A program made the translations under genes and the position numbers. Source: Thermoflavifilum thermophilum (GTDB taxonomy: Bacteria; Bacteroidota; Bacteroidia; Chitinophagales; Chitinophagaceae). Taken from it: a stretch of 64,000 nucleotides of DNA. The notes below the pieces were generated by a model, which saw only the letters and a list, made by a program, of their open reading frames with translations, searched no databases and was not told the origin of the DNA. Each line of letters begins with the position of its first letter. The stretch's first letter is position 1. Shown here in pieces: positions 1-8,858 of this stretch. Where the stretch lies: contig NZ_FPCJ01000001.1 of NCBI RefSeq assembly GCF_900116565.1, forward strand, positions 124,001 through 188,000, given 5' to 3'.

Positions 1-223
1 TGGGATTCATACCCGAACGAGAAAATTTATATTCTGCAAAATCAATTCCCAAAGCAAGAAGTTGTTGCTTTTCTTCAGATGTAATGTTAGGAGTAAGTAC
101 CAGTACTTGAAATCCTCGGTTTATCAGTTCCTGAAGCAGATGCTTTCTAAGATTAAGTATACTAAAGGTCACATGACAAACTATAGCAATCCTGGCAACA
201 GAATGATTATTAAAATTATTCAT
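1..223 (-). CDS. Glycosyltransferase (GT4-like), N-terminal fragment
   Basis: The first 223 bases encode, on the minus strand, the first ~74 residues of a protein that runs off the window. An ATG at 221-223 opens the frame. Near residue 11 comes a beta-strand/loop/helix, RIAIVCHVTFSILNLRKHL, followed by a second strand (FQVLVLTPN). This is the usual N-terminal Rossmann-like start of GT-B, GT4-type glycosyltransferases, which build exopolysaccharide or O-antigen repeat units at the cytoplasmic face of the membrane. The start lies 30 bases after the stop of the neighbouring glycosyltransferase, so the two are probably co-transcribed. Acceptor and donor sugar cannot be told. The family call rests only on the N-terminal fold pattern. 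Confidence 0.7.
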   Translation of the reverse strand, partial: MNNFNNHSVARIAIVCHVTFSILNLRKHLLQELINRGFQVLVLTPNITSEEKQQLLALGIDFAEYKFSRSGMNP

Positions 224-253
224 AAGGATAAAAATTTTATTATAAGCATAAAA

Positions 254-1372
254 CTACGACATCCAGATACGGCGATAAGATGTTATCATTTTATCAATCG
301 TGTAATTATCCATAATTCTTTTCCTGGCTGATTCCCGGCGTAAAGACCATTTTTGAGGGTCCTTCCATTCTTCAATTGCTACCATGATAGCTTCTGCTAA
401 AGCAGATGGATTTTTTGGGGGAACGACCCAACCCGTATCCCCAACAATAAATTTAGCATCTCCCACATCGGTAGCCACACAAGGGGTGCCCGAAAGCATA
501 GCCTCTGCCAGAACGTTTGGAAATGCTTCAGCTGATGAAGACAATACATGAATATCCATGACCTGCATCCATAAAGAAATATCAGACTGTGGGCCTAATA
601 AAATCACATCACCACGAAGATGAAACTGATCAATTAAATTTACGATGAAATGATTTTCATTTGATAAACCATTGCCAATTAACAAAGTTTTAAATTGAAT
701 ATTTTCCTTCTTCAATAAAAAAAGAGCCTGAATAAGATTTTCATGGTCTTTACTTGGATCAAGGCGGGCAACCATGCCTAATATGGGGAAGAATGATCCA
801 CGGGAATAAATAGCTTTATATTGTTTCACTTGCACATTTGATACCTGGAAACGGGTAATATCATATCCGTTGGGAATAAATACGAATTTCCTGCGTTCAT
901 AACCAATAGAAACATGTGGATCGATGGCAGCCAGAGAACAAGTGATAATCCTATAAGGGATAAAAGAAGAAAATAAAGCACCAATTTTTATGGTAAGTTT
1001 TGTAAAAAAATGAAATACACAAAAGTTTTTACCACTATTACGTATAGACCAGAATACGGATTTATATCCAAGCAATCTTGCAACAGCTCCACCTATTACA
1101 TTGGCGTGGTACATCCAGCATTGAATAACGTCTGGCTTTAACTTATGGATAATATAAGTAAGACGTATAAAATCGAAAAAAAAAGTAAAGATTGAATTCA
1201 GTTGCAAAGTATAAACTTGCACGCCTATCTGCTTGAGCATTTCATTGTACTTACCCGATCCGGTAAGGCTAATTACATAATGTTGGTCAAGAGAATCCGA
1301 TTTGCAAAGACGATATAAAACATTTTCAGAACCACCATCATCAAGCCCGGTTATAATGTGAAGAATTCTCAT
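254..1372 (-). CDS. Glycosyltransferase family 4 protein
   Basis: A 372-residue GT-B enzyme expected to transfer a sugar from a nucleotide donor onto a lipid-linked glycan in the cytoplasm. It begins MRILHIITGLDDGGSENVL, the typical GT4 N-terminus with a glycine-rich loop after the first strand. The C-terminal half has the GT4 donor site: GMVARLDPSKDHENLI near residue 200 and the E-x7-E motif in SSAEAFPNVLAEAM near residue 285. The length is normal for the family. It sits 12 bases downstream of the flippase gene and 30 bases upstream of another glycosyltransferase, in an AT-rich block that suggests a variable polysaccharide cassette. The sugar specificity cannot be predicted. Confidence 0.9.
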   Translation of the reverse strand: MRILHIITGLDDGGSENVLYRLCKSDSLDQHYVISLTGSGKYNEMLKQIGVQVYTLQLNSIFTFFFDFIRLTYIIHKLKPDVIQCWMYHANVIGGAVARLLGYKSVFWSIRNSGKNFCVFHFFTKLTIKIGALFSSFIPYRIITCSLAAIDPHVSIGYERRKFVFIPNGYDITRFQVSNVQVKQYKAIYSRGSFFPILGMVARLDPSKDHENLIQALFLLKKENIQFKTLLIGNGLSNENHFIVNLIDQFHLRGDVILLGPQSDISLWMQVMDIHVLSSSAEAFPNVLAEAMLSGTPCVATDVGDAKFIVGDTGWVVPPKNPSALAEAIMVAIEEWKDPQKWSLRRESARKRIMDNYTIDKMITSYRRIWMS

Positions 1373-1384
1373 TAAAATCTGAAT

Positions 1385-2947
1385 TTATTTTAAAATAACA
1401 GAAGAATATATACGATGAAGAAAATTCCTGAATATAAATCGAATATCATAATTTAACACGAAAATATCATTCAATAAGATAAGAGAAATAACATCTATAA
1501 TAGATAAAAATAAAATACGAATAAATTTACCATCAAATAAATGGAAAGAAATTAAATATGAAAGAAAAGCAACTAAAATATTAACGCATGTAATCTTGAT
1601 AAAATAAATTAGAACCTCATTATAACCAATATATTTTAAATATTTCTTGGTAATATAAAAATATGAAAATATCATAATCAGATATGAAAGAATATAAGAA
1701 AAAGGATAACCATATTCTTTATAAAATTTAATGAGAAAGTAAGCTAGGATAATATTTGAAACTGAAAATACAGCAAGAATGATTGTAGAAAAGGAAAGAC
1801 GTTGTATAGCCATAAATAAACGTGACATAACTGTATTAATACTAAAAAAAGGTAAGCAAAGAATAAGGTATTTAAAAAACATAGAAGATTGCTTTACAGA
1901 TAAAAAATTAAATTCACCCCGTCGAAGTAAAATAGAAATTATATCATCAGATAAAATAAATCCCAAAATTGAAACTGGAATGACAAAAAATAACAATACC
2001 TTTAATCCTGTAACAAAAGTTTCATTTAAAGAATTCTTATCATCTCTTGCAAACTCATTATTAAACTTAATACCCAAAACTGATGAGAATTGTCCGGAAA
2101 TAACATGATTAGGTACATCACTAAGCTTTCTTCCATAACTCATAGCACTTACCACACCAGTACCTAAAAAACTGAGTAGATACAATCCTACATAATTATA
2201 AGCAAAACCCAAAATATTACCTATATGCGCATAAAATAAATTCTTTTTTACTAAAGGGGATAATTTATATTTACTAAAATCAAATCTCCAGTGTATTACA
2301 TATATAAGCTGAGCAAGCAAAAGTACAATATTCACTATATATCCGATAATCAGCCCCATCAAAGCTGATATGATGCCAAGATGACGATGCAGAATTATTA
2401 AAAATAGGATAGATATGATACTATTTATCATATTTACTATCATTGGCGTGGTAAAGTACATGTAAGAGGAGAGTACCTCCGACAGTAAATTTGATAAAAT
2501 AATTAACAATAGAAGTATGGGCGATCCATATAGAAGATACTTATTAGCCAAAAGTAATTCAGATTTGAAACCTGAAAAATGAGAAAAAACAAATACTGGA
2601 TTAAAAAGCATTATTATTGTCAGGATTGATCCAATGATTAAATAAATCTTTATGAAATGATTTACAAACCTCATGGATTGAAAATGGCCTTCTTGTTCCC
2701 GTAAGCGGATTAATTCCGGAACAATAACAGTAGATTCCATTACGGATATCAGGTAACTAATTAATTGTATGGTGGTTAAGACAAAATAATAAACATCAGA
2801 ATCACCATTAGTACCAAAATAATACGCTATTAACGCTATATTGAGAAATGCAATTATTTTAGCAATCGAGCTAAAAAGAATGGAATAAGCAACACCTTTT
2901 TTGTATCCCTCAGCTTTGAAAAACAATTTCATATCCGGAAGATTCAA
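1385..2947 (-). CDS. MurJ/Wzx-like lipid-linked glycan flippase
   Basis: A 520-residue, very hydrophobic protein with about 12-14 predicted membrane helices. It belongs to the MOP superfamily of lipid-linked oligosaccharide flippases and most resembles the MurJ-like branch. The N-terminal part carries GYKKGVAYSILFSSIAKI and FGTNGDSDVYYFVLTTIQL; the latter matches the conserved region after helix 1 in MurJ-type proteins. In this context it more likely moves an exopolysaccharide repeat unit across the inner membrane than lipid II, since it lies between the Wzz-like gene and glycosyltransferases. The gene is conspicuously AT-rich compared with the SLBB gene. A second possible start lies at Met6. 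Whether it also serves in murein synthesis cannot be decided. Confidence 0.8.
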   Translation of the reverse strand: MNLPDMKLFFKAEGYKKGVAYSILFSSIAKIIAFLNIALIAYYFGTNGDSDVYYFVLTTIQLISYLISVMESTVIVPELIRLREQEGHFQSMRFVNHFIKIYLIIGSILTIIMLFNPVFVFSHFSGFKSELLLANKYLLYGSPILLLLIILSNLLSEVLSSYMYFTTPMIVNMINSIISILFLIILHRHLGIISALMGLIIGYIVNIVLLLAQLIYVIHWRFDFSKYKLSPLVKKNLFYAHIGNILGFAYNYVGLYLLSFLGTGVVSAMSYGRKLSDVPNHVISGQFSSVLGIKFNNEFARDDKNSLNETFVTGLKVLLFFVIPVSILGFILSDDIISILLRRGEFNFLSVKQSSMFFKYLILCLPFFSINTVMSRLFMAIQRLSFSTIILAVFSVSNIILAYFLIKFYKEYGYPFSYILSYLIMIFSYFYITKKYLKYIGYNEVLIYFIKITCVNILVAFLSYLISFHLFDGKFIRILFLSIIDVISLILLNDIFVLNYDIRFIFRNFLHRIYSSVILK

Positions 2948-3024
2948 TAAAGCAGGACTTATTCATTCTATTCTTTCTATAAGATCTTCATTCTTTGCCT
3001 TATTAAGAAAAAAAGAATTAAATC

Positions 3025-4107
3025 TTATATATCTTTTGTGATGTCTTGATATGTTTTTCTGATCATTAAAATAAATATCGCTATAACGCCACCTATAAAA
3101 CCACCAAGCACCAATCCTTTTAATTTCCCCACTTTCCTCTCCTTCAATGGCAATATAGGTCTATCAATAATTTGAATCAATGGAGTTTCCTGTAACAGCG
3201 TCATCCTGGCGATTTCCAGGTTTTTTACCAGCTCGGCATATTCCGCACCCAATATCTGTGCTTGAGTTTGTTTGGTAATAGTAGGTACACTCACAATAGC
3301 CCGGGCAGGATTGAGGTTCTGATCGGTACTCACTGCGGTGCCATACAGCGCTGCATGATAAGCCTGACGGACTGAGTCCAACCGCGCCTGAATCACATTT
3401 AGATTCGATGCTGCCCGTTTGGTTTTGGTTTGAATATAAAACAACGACACATGTTTGACCAGATCATCGGCAAATGTTTTAGCAAATAATTCATCGGGAG
3501 CCGTGCAGGTAACTGAAATGATGCTTCCTTCTTTGGTAGATTTTTCAATATCTAAATAATTTTTGACAATAGATTCACAAAATTTACCCATCAGGCTATC
3601 CTGGATATAGGTCAATGAATCAGCGGAAATACCTGCTGGAAAAGAAAGATCAACCGGAATATGATGATTCTTTTTCCATGATCGCCGAAGATGGTTCATG
3701 TCGATATAGTAATCGGCCAAACTCATCATACGTCCTCGTGCATCATATATGGTATCGAGCAAAGTGCGGGTAATCATTAACCGCGATTGCATCAACTGCA
3801 TGATATTATCTTCAGAAAACACCCCTCCCGAGCTGCCTAAATTAAACCCAAACTGGCTTGCCAGACCCGCATAAGAAGAAAGCAAATCATTGCTGCTATT
3901 TTCTTCCAATGCAAAGGTAAGGGTGGCGATATATTTGGGTCTGCTAACCAGTGAATAAACCAGTCCCAGTGCAGCCCCCACAATACCACAGATCAGCAGA
4001 ATCAGCCATTTACTACGCAAGTATTGTATCCATTCTCTGAATTTAAGAATGAGGTCTTTAATCGAAATCTCATCCTCCACAGGAATGGGGCGATGTGTTT
4101 CAGTCAT
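3025..4107 (-). CDS. Wzz-type polysaccharide co-polymerase (chain length determinant)
   Basis: A 360-residue inner-membrane protein that would control chain length and couple polymerisation to export. Residues ~35-55 form a first membrane helix (WLILLICGIVGAALGLVYSL) preceded by an amphipathic segment. A large, largely helical periplasmic domain follows, and a second helix near residues 330-350 (LVLGGFIGGVIAIFILMI) is preceded by PILPLKERKVG, the proline-rich motif typical of Wzz before TM2. It lacks the C-terminal tyrosine kinase domain found in Wzc-type proteins, so a separate kinase would be needed if that regulation exists. It follows the SLBB exporter gene in transcription order, as in many Bacteroidota capsule loci, but with a repeat/endonuclease insertion between the two. 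Confidence 0.88.
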   Translation of the reverse strand: MTETHRPIPVEDEISIKDLILKFREWIQYLRSKWLILLICGIVGAALGLVYSLVSRPKYIATLTFALEENSSNDLLSSYAGLASQFGFNLGSSGGVFSEDNIMQLMQSRLMITRTLLDTIYDARGRMMSLADYYIDMNHLRRSWKKNHHIPVDLSFPAGISADSLTYIQDSLMGKFCESIVKNYLDIEKSTKEGSIISVTCTAPDELFAKTFADDLVKHVSLFYIQTKTKRAASNLNVIQARLDSVRQAYHAALYGTAVSTDQNLNPARAIVSVPTITKQTQAQILGAEYAELVKNLEIARMTLLQETPLIQIIDRPILPLKERKVGKLKGLVLGGFIGGVIAIFILMIRKTYQDITKDI

Positions 4108-4151
4108 ATGAAATGCGTTATGGATGGAAAAATTGTTTCACTCTTCCCTAT

Positions 4152-4366
4152 CCCCTCTCTACCAAGTAGAGAGGGGAATGAATTGGGTGAGTTTTTCACT
4201 CTCCCCCTACCCCCTCTCTACTTGGTAGAGAGGGGGACCAAAGGGGTGAGTTTCTTCAACCCTTCTCTCCTCCCTCTGCATAAATAAAATATATACAGAA
4301 AGAGGACTAAATGGATGCGTTTATATTCTACTCTCCCCCATCCCCTCTCTACCAAGTAGAGGGGGG
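4152..4366. repeat. Three GC-rich palindromes (hairpin repeat family)
   Basis: Three copies of a near-perfect palindrome lie between the DUF559 gene and the Wzz-like gene: 4152-4176, 4210-4236 and 4342-4366. Each has an 11-12 bp stem, CCCCTCTCTAC paired with GTAGAGAGGGG, and a 3-base loop (CAA or TTG). The second copy is in the opposite loop orientation, and the third has one change that breaks a pair. Each is embedded in a longer shared context: a C-rich run before it and a GGGGTGAGT-like tail after it. A fourth, more diverged copy lies on the other side of the DUF559 gene at 4761-4785. They fill a stretch with no other gene. Confidence 0.9.
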
Positions 4367-4389
4367 AATAAGAGGGGTGAGTCACAAAC

Positions 4390-4740
4390 TCAATATTTTT
4401 CTTTTACTTCTTCAATATTCTTTAGCTCATCATTTTTAATTCTCAGCACACGCAAGTTTAATTGTTTTAAAATTAAATCCCTGTTTTCATCATACGCTTT
4501 TTGAAAATCGTGTACTTTCCCATCGAGCTCAATAACCAATCGCTTTTCGGCACAATAAAAATCAGCAATGAAGAATCGTAATCCTTTGCGAAGATCATTT
4601 TCATAAACAATAGGATGCTGACGTAAAAACTTTAGATTATTTAATTTTCGATTTCTTAATTCTTCCCACAAAAGCTTCTCTTTGGGCGTTTGCTTCTTCC
4701 TGAGTTCACGCGCTAACAGTATTATTTTGCGTCTGTTCAT
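4390..4740 (-). CDS. DUF559 (very-short-patch-repair-like) endonuclease domain protein
   Basis: A 116-residue protein of the DUF559 family, related to Vsr and other PD-(D/E)xK nucleases. The N-terminal QTPKEKLLWEELRNRKL and the core FFIADFYCAEKRLVIELDG are the family signature; the Asp of ADFYC and the Glu/Asp of IELDG are the likely metal ligands. The length equals a stand-alone DUF559 domain. The start is the ATG at 4738-4740; an upstream GTG at 4747-4749 is in frame but less likely. It sits alone between exopolysaccharide genes, flanked on both sides by copies of one palindrome, so it looks like cargo or driver of a small repeat-associated element rather than part of the operon. Nuclease activity is inferred, and its target is unknown. 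Confidence 0.85.
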   Translation of the reverse strand: MNRRKIILLARELRKKQTPKEKLLWEELRNRKLNNLKFLRQHPIVYENDLRKGLRFFIADFYCAEKRLVIELDGKVHDFQKAYDENRDLILKQLNLRVLRIKNDELKNIEEVKEKY

Positions 4741-4760
4741 ATGGATCACTTACTGCCCTG

Positions 4761-4785
4761 CCCCTTCTCTGCATGGTAGAGAGGG
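4761..4785. repeat. Diverged fourth copy of the GC-rich palindrome
   Basis: CCCCTTCTCTGC-ATG-GTAGAGAGGG is a degenerate member of the palindrome family found three times at 4152-4366. It lies just upstream of the DUF559 start codon and downstream of the SLBB gene stop. The DUF559 gene is therefore bracketed by this repeat on both sides. Confidence 0.75.
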
Positions 4786-4800
4786 AACGAAAAACATAAC

Positions 4801-7293
4801 TCACAACAGCCTCACAATAGCCAGAATAGCTGCTGTAAGGGAAACCACGCTGGACGTAAATCCAAATACTTCTCCGACAGTAACTTTTTGCCGTTCTGGT
4901 TTGCGCGGCACAAAAATTTGTGCTCCAGGCTCTACCTTGGGATAATCACGAATAAAAAGAAAATGACCGGTGCCTTTCACAAATCCATTCGCATACAACA
5001 CATACACTCTGTTTTTCTTTGCATTCAATGAAAAACCACCTGCACGTGAAATGTAATATTTTACTCCCCTGCCTTTTTCAAAAGGCGTAGAAGAAGGATA
5101 CAGTACTTCTCCATTAATCTGCACGGTTTGCAATTCAGAAGGAATCGTAATCACATCGCCTTCTTTCAGGATCAGATCATACTTTGAACCAGGATGTTGT
5201 AAAATCTCTTTCAATTCAATACCCACCAATTCATTGCGGGGGCGTTGGAGCATTTCCATTTGTTCTAACCTGCTCGTGCTATCAGTTGTAATGCCTCCCT
5301 GCAGCCTGGCGAGGATATTCATGCGTTCCTGTGGAGTAAGACTGGTATCAGCGAGATTTTTGTAGGGCCGCCTGAGCGAAGCTCCTTCCGGATAAGCAAA
5401 AGCCGTGAGTCCACCTGCACGTTTGATCAAATCTGAAATTCTTTCATTGCGGGAGGTAAGGGTATATATTCCCGGATATAGGACTTCTCCTTCAATACGT
5501 ACTTGTTTTTGCACTTCATAGCCTGGTTCCAGCCTCACCACCACCACATCAAAGGGCTGCAAGATAAATTGGCGTGCTTTCAGGGAAAAATCACGGTTAA
5601 CGCTTACTTCAAATACCTGGGCTAATCGGGCAGAATCAGAAAGAGGATTGCTGTTCTTCACCCGGCGCGCTACTTCAATTTTTCGGGGAGTAGCCCCTTC
5701 CTGAAATCCACCTGCCTGCATGATTAAGTCTTCCAGTGTCATACTATCTGCATACCGATAAGTACCCGGATTGCGAACAGCTCCTTCAATTGAAACCGTA
5801 TATTGATCGCGCAAATCAAAGATGGAATAAATCTGCACGACATCCTCGCGCTGAAGGGTTATATCGGGATCTGTCCCATTCATAATATTAGCCACATTGA
5901 ATTGTACGATTGAAGTGGTAAGATCCGGATTTAACCGCACAATATAGCCTCTCGGCAAAAATGCATCTTCCCGTAAGCCATCGGCTTTTTCAATCAATTG
6001 TTTCAGCGTCAAACCCTGCGTCAACGCAAATGTACCCGGCCTATATACAGCACCTTGAATGATAACCCGATTTAAATAACGATCTAAAATGCTGGAAACA
6101 TAATATTGATCTCCATTTTGTGGTTGAAAAACGACATACTGATTGGCAGGAATGTCGGTTACTTTTTTCTGTGTGGGCGTAAGCTGAACAGCCTTGATAC
6201 TTGCAGTGTAAGCGCTATCTGTAAATCCACCTGCATAATGTAACAAATCAGATAACGTTTCTTGAGGTTTTAACTCATAAATACCCGGCCTTTTAATCTG
6301 ACCGGTAATCAGCACATGAGTTTGATATACCGGTACACGAATCACATCCTGATCCTGGAGACGAATATTTTTGCTTTGGTCGCCTTTCATCAAGAAATCA
6401 TACACGTCAACCGTATCAATGACCTTGTTGTTGCGAATCACTTCAATATCCCGAAAAGAGCCGTTGGGCGTAGGGCCACCGCTGGCATAGAGCGCGTTGA
6501 ATACCGTGGCCAGCGAAGGCAGTGTGTAAGTGCCTGGTTGAGTGATTTCACCCAAGAGCGTAACCTTAATGCTGCGAATCCGACCAATGCTTACCTGCAC
6601 GGATGTTTTGCCTGTTGCAATGGTGGAATAGACAGTAGATAATTTCGATTTGATGCGTTGAGCCGCTTCATCAATGGTCAGCCCATTCACATACACAATC
6701 CCAATGTAAGGAATGTTAATAGAACCTTCCTTGCTAACAATTAACCGGTAACTCGCTTCCGAATAGCCATAAATATCAATTACGATTTCATCACCGGGAC
6801 CGACCTGATAATTCTTGGGTGTAGGAATATTCAAATCGGGTTCGAAGGTGAGATTGGGATTGCGAAACAATTCTTCTCCAAATATATGTGGACGAAGTGC
6901 ATCCAAAGCATGCATAAGTCTGGCTACCGATGTGGTATCGCCGCTTACATAACCAAACCGATGCAAACCCGTATCTTGAAGGCCTGCTTGACGAAGCGAT
7001 TGTAGCTGCAGGCTATCCTGAGCTCGGATACGTGCAATGCGAGCCTGCAATTTCTGGAGTTCAGTAGTACTCATGCCTCGAGCTAGTGCCATCTGAGCAA
7101 TTTGAGCATCGCTCAATCCACTCTGCTGGGCCTGCAGCATAAATTGTCGGACCTGCTCATCGCTGAGTTGATCAACCTGCACGTTGCCCAAATTCATAGG
7201 AACTGCACCCGAAGGCAGATTTTGTGCAAAACTATGCATGAATAATCCAAGGCACAGACAAATTGCTGCTATATGCCGGAGAAAACGTAACAT
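4801..7293 (-). CDS. Multi-SLBB polysaccharide export outer-membrane protein (Wza-like)
   Basis: An 830-residue export protein expected to form the periplasmic and outer-membrane channel for exopolysaccharide. It starts at the ATG at 7291-7293 (MLRFLRHIAAICLCLGLFMH), which gives a clean signal peptide ending near FAQ; the frame stays open to 7326 but with no better start. After a Gln/Leu-rich helical stretch comes the Poly_export domain (NYQVGPGDEIVIDIYGYSE, near residue 165). Six SLBB-type beta-grasp motifs follow, each with a core like GEITQPGTY, GQIKRPGIY, GAVYRPGTF, GAVRNPGTY or GEVLYPGIY. A hydrophobic helix closes the protein (SSVVSLTAAILAIVRLL). It is far longer than E. coli Wza, as usual for Bacteroidota. 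No lipobox Cys was seen at the signal-peptide end. Confidence 0.92.
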   Translation of the reverse strand: MLRFLRHIAAICLCLGLFMHSFAQNLPSGAVPMNLGNVQVDQLSDEQVRQFMLQAQQSGLSDAQIAQMALARGMSTTELQKLQARIARIRAQDSLQLQSLRQAGLQDTGLHRFGYVSGDTTSVARLMHALDALRPHIFGEELFRNPNLTFEPDLNIPTPKNYQVGPGDEIVIDIYGYSEASYRLIVSKEGSINIPYIGIVYVNGLTIDEAAQRIKSKLSTVYSTIATGKTSVQVSIGRIRSIKVTLLGEITQPGTYTLPSLATVFNALYASGGPTPNGSFRDIEVIRNNKVIDTVDVYDFLMKGDQSKNIRLQDQDVIRVPVYQTHVLITGQIKRPGIYELKPQETLSDLLHYAGGFTDSAYTASIKAVQLTPTQKKVTDIPANQYVVFQPQNGDQYYVSSILDRYLNRVIIQGAVYRPGTFALTQGLTLKQLIEKADGLREDAFLPRGYIVRLNPDLTTSIVQFNVANIMNGTDPDITLQREDVVQIYSIFDLRDQYTVSIEGAVRNPGTYRYADSMTLEDLIMQAGGFQEGATPRKIEVARRVKNSNPLSDSARLAQVFEVSVNRDFSLKARQFILQPFDVVVVRLEPGYEVQKQVRIEGEVLYPGIYTLTSRNERISDLIKRAGGLTAFAYPEGASLRRPYKNLADTSLTPQERMNILARLQGGITTDSTSRLEQMEMLQRPRNELVGIELKEILQHPGSKYDLILKEGDVITIPSELQTVQINGEVLYPSSTPFEKGRGVKYYISRAGGFSLNAKKNRVYVLYANGFVKGTGHFLFIRDYPKVEPGAQIFVPRKPERQKVTVGEVFGFTSSVVSLTAAILAIVRLL

Positions 7294-7446
7294 GAATTTA
7301 TGTTTAAATGAAATCAGAATAAACATGTATAGATTTTCAACTCATACCAATCATTTGGCAAAGAAAAACAGGATACAAAGAAATCTGATACATAGCAGAT
7401 TTTCCGCTTTGCTCCAAATAATGAACCAAACTGCAATTTCTTTCAT

Positions 7447-7992
7447 TTATTCTTTCTCCCACAACAACAGAAATTTCTCCCGATCCGGAACAGATCGATG
7501 ATTTTGCTTCCATTCTTCTTCATCGTAGTTCAAAAATCGGATTTTGCGATGAATCATTTTCTCTGCCCTGTCAATTAACTTCATCAAATAACTTTTATCT
7601 ATTTTCCCCACAAATATCAAATCAATAATTCCCGAATCCTTGCCCACTGCATAATCGCCGGCAAGATATACTTTTTCCAATCTTCCAATTCTTTCAATAA
7701 CCTCTTTTAAGACCTGATCGAGTCCTACGTATTTCATCAGAATATTCCGAATATCCGGATAAAGCGGATGAGCTGTATTAGCACGATATATTTTTTTGTT
7801 GCCACGTGTTTCCGATACCAGCATACCCGCTTCCTCAAATCGATTCAGCTCTACACGAATAGCATTGGTACTTTGATGAAATTCTTCGGCCATTCCCCGC
7901 AAATAACCCTCTGAAGCGGGGTTCAGAAATAAGCGTAACAACAATTTGAGCCGCGTCTGTGATGAAATAAATGAGTCTAACAAGGTCGACAA
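7447..7992 (-). CDS. Winged-helix transcriptional regulator with degenerate nucleotidyltransferase-like C-terminus
   Basis: A 181-residue cytoplasmic protein. Residues ~5-75 form a winged helix of the ArsR/MarR kind (SSQTRLKLLLRLFLNPASEG, then EFHQSTNAIRVELNRFEEAG and a wing RGNKKIYRAN). Residues ~100-170 resemble an MNT-type nucleotidyltransferase fold (VYLAGDYAVGKDSGIIDLIF), but the usual GSxARG...D motif is replaced by AGDYAVGKDSG, so catalytic activity is doubtful. The only plausible start is a TTG at 7990-7992, since an in-frame stop lies shortly upstream. It is the first gene of the exopolysaccharide run, 154 bases before the SLBB gene, which suggests a local transcriptional regulator. 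That role is inferred from position. Confidence 0.7.
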   Translation of the reverse strand: MSTLLDSFISSQTRLKLLLRLFLNPASEGYLRGMAEEFHQSTNAIRVELNRFEEAGMLVSETRGNKKIYRANTAHPLYPDIRNILMKYVGLDQVLKEVIERIGRLEKVYLAGDYAVGKDSGIIDLIFVGKIDKSYLMKLIDRAEKMIHRKIRFLNYDEEEWKQNHRSVPDREKFLLLWEKE

Positions 7993-8280
7993 CTCAAATA
8001 CAATAAATACCAGAAATCAACGTTTAAAAAGATTCTTTATATGCATGGCTTCGCCACGTCAGTCACAGGGAAGAACTGACAACGAGTAATTAACTTACTC
8101 AAATTTGTTTCAAAATTATAGAACGACCCATTCTCTGCCAAAAAAATTTCTTTGTTGATGCAGACAAAAACCTATAAATGTTGGAAACCAGGAAACCCGG
8201 CGGGCTTTACTTGTGTAGGTGCAGAGAATGCAAGATCACGACGGATGCACGAATGTAAACAAATTTTATATCAAATTCTG

Positions 8281-8814
8281 CTATCCCTCGCCTTCTCCTA
8301 CAAACCAGTCTTTTTTATCGCGGAACAAAACATTGAAAGTAGTCAGCGAGCCATAGCATCGGGTAATGTATTGCTGCAGATCAATTTTTTCTTCTTCACT
8401 TAATCCTTTATGGCTGTTGATTTTTTGTTCCAATACGCGCAATCTATCGCGCAGCATTACGATTTTGTGGAAAAACACTTCAATGGGAATTTCTTTGGGC
8501 TTTAATTGCTCATCTGAAGGTTGTAAAATTAATTTGCCTTTTATCCATTTATTGCCCAGTGGCACAAGCGTGATAATGTCCGTGTATTCTTCAATCGTTT
8601 GCCGAATGATGTTTTCCAGATATTCACGGGTGATATAGGATTCATCTTGATTGACGGCTTCGATGACTTCCAGTCCGTCATAATTTTTCGCAATCTCCAC
8701 AGCACCTTTTCCTGGAAACATGATGTGATAATAAACCAGATCCTGCTTAAAGATTACACCTTCACCATAGGTAGGATGTTTTACGCGTGTACCAATACCA
8801 ACGTTATTTGCCAT
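8281..8814 (-). CDS. Conserved hypothetical protein with UvrD-C-terminus-like beta barrel
   Basis: A 177-residue cytoplasmic protein not recognised as a named family. The N-terminus, GIGTRVKHPTYGEGVIF, closely resembles the small Tudor/SH3-like barrel at the C-terminus of UvrD/PcrA helicases, which contacts RNA polymerase or other partners. The rest is mostly helical, with a basic segment around residues 115-140 (HKIVMLRDRLRVLEQKINSH) likely to form a coiled coil. It has no signal peptide. It starts 45 bases after the stop of the GH115 gene and is on the same strand, so it could be read through from the xylan locus, but nothing in the protein suggests a role in xylan use. Confidence 0.6.
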   Translation of the reverse strand: MANNVGIGTRVKHPTYGEGVIFKQDLVYYHIMFPGKGAVEIAKNYDGLEVIEAVNQDESYITREYLENIIRQTIEEYTDIITLVPLGNKWIKGKLILQPSDEQLKPKEIPIEVFFHKIVMLRDRLRVLEQKINSHKGLSEEEKIDLQQYITRCYGSLTTFNVLFRDKKDWFVGEGEG

Positions 8815-8858
8815 TTGAGCGGAGGGTATTTTAATTGACCGGCAAATTAACGGAAAAT

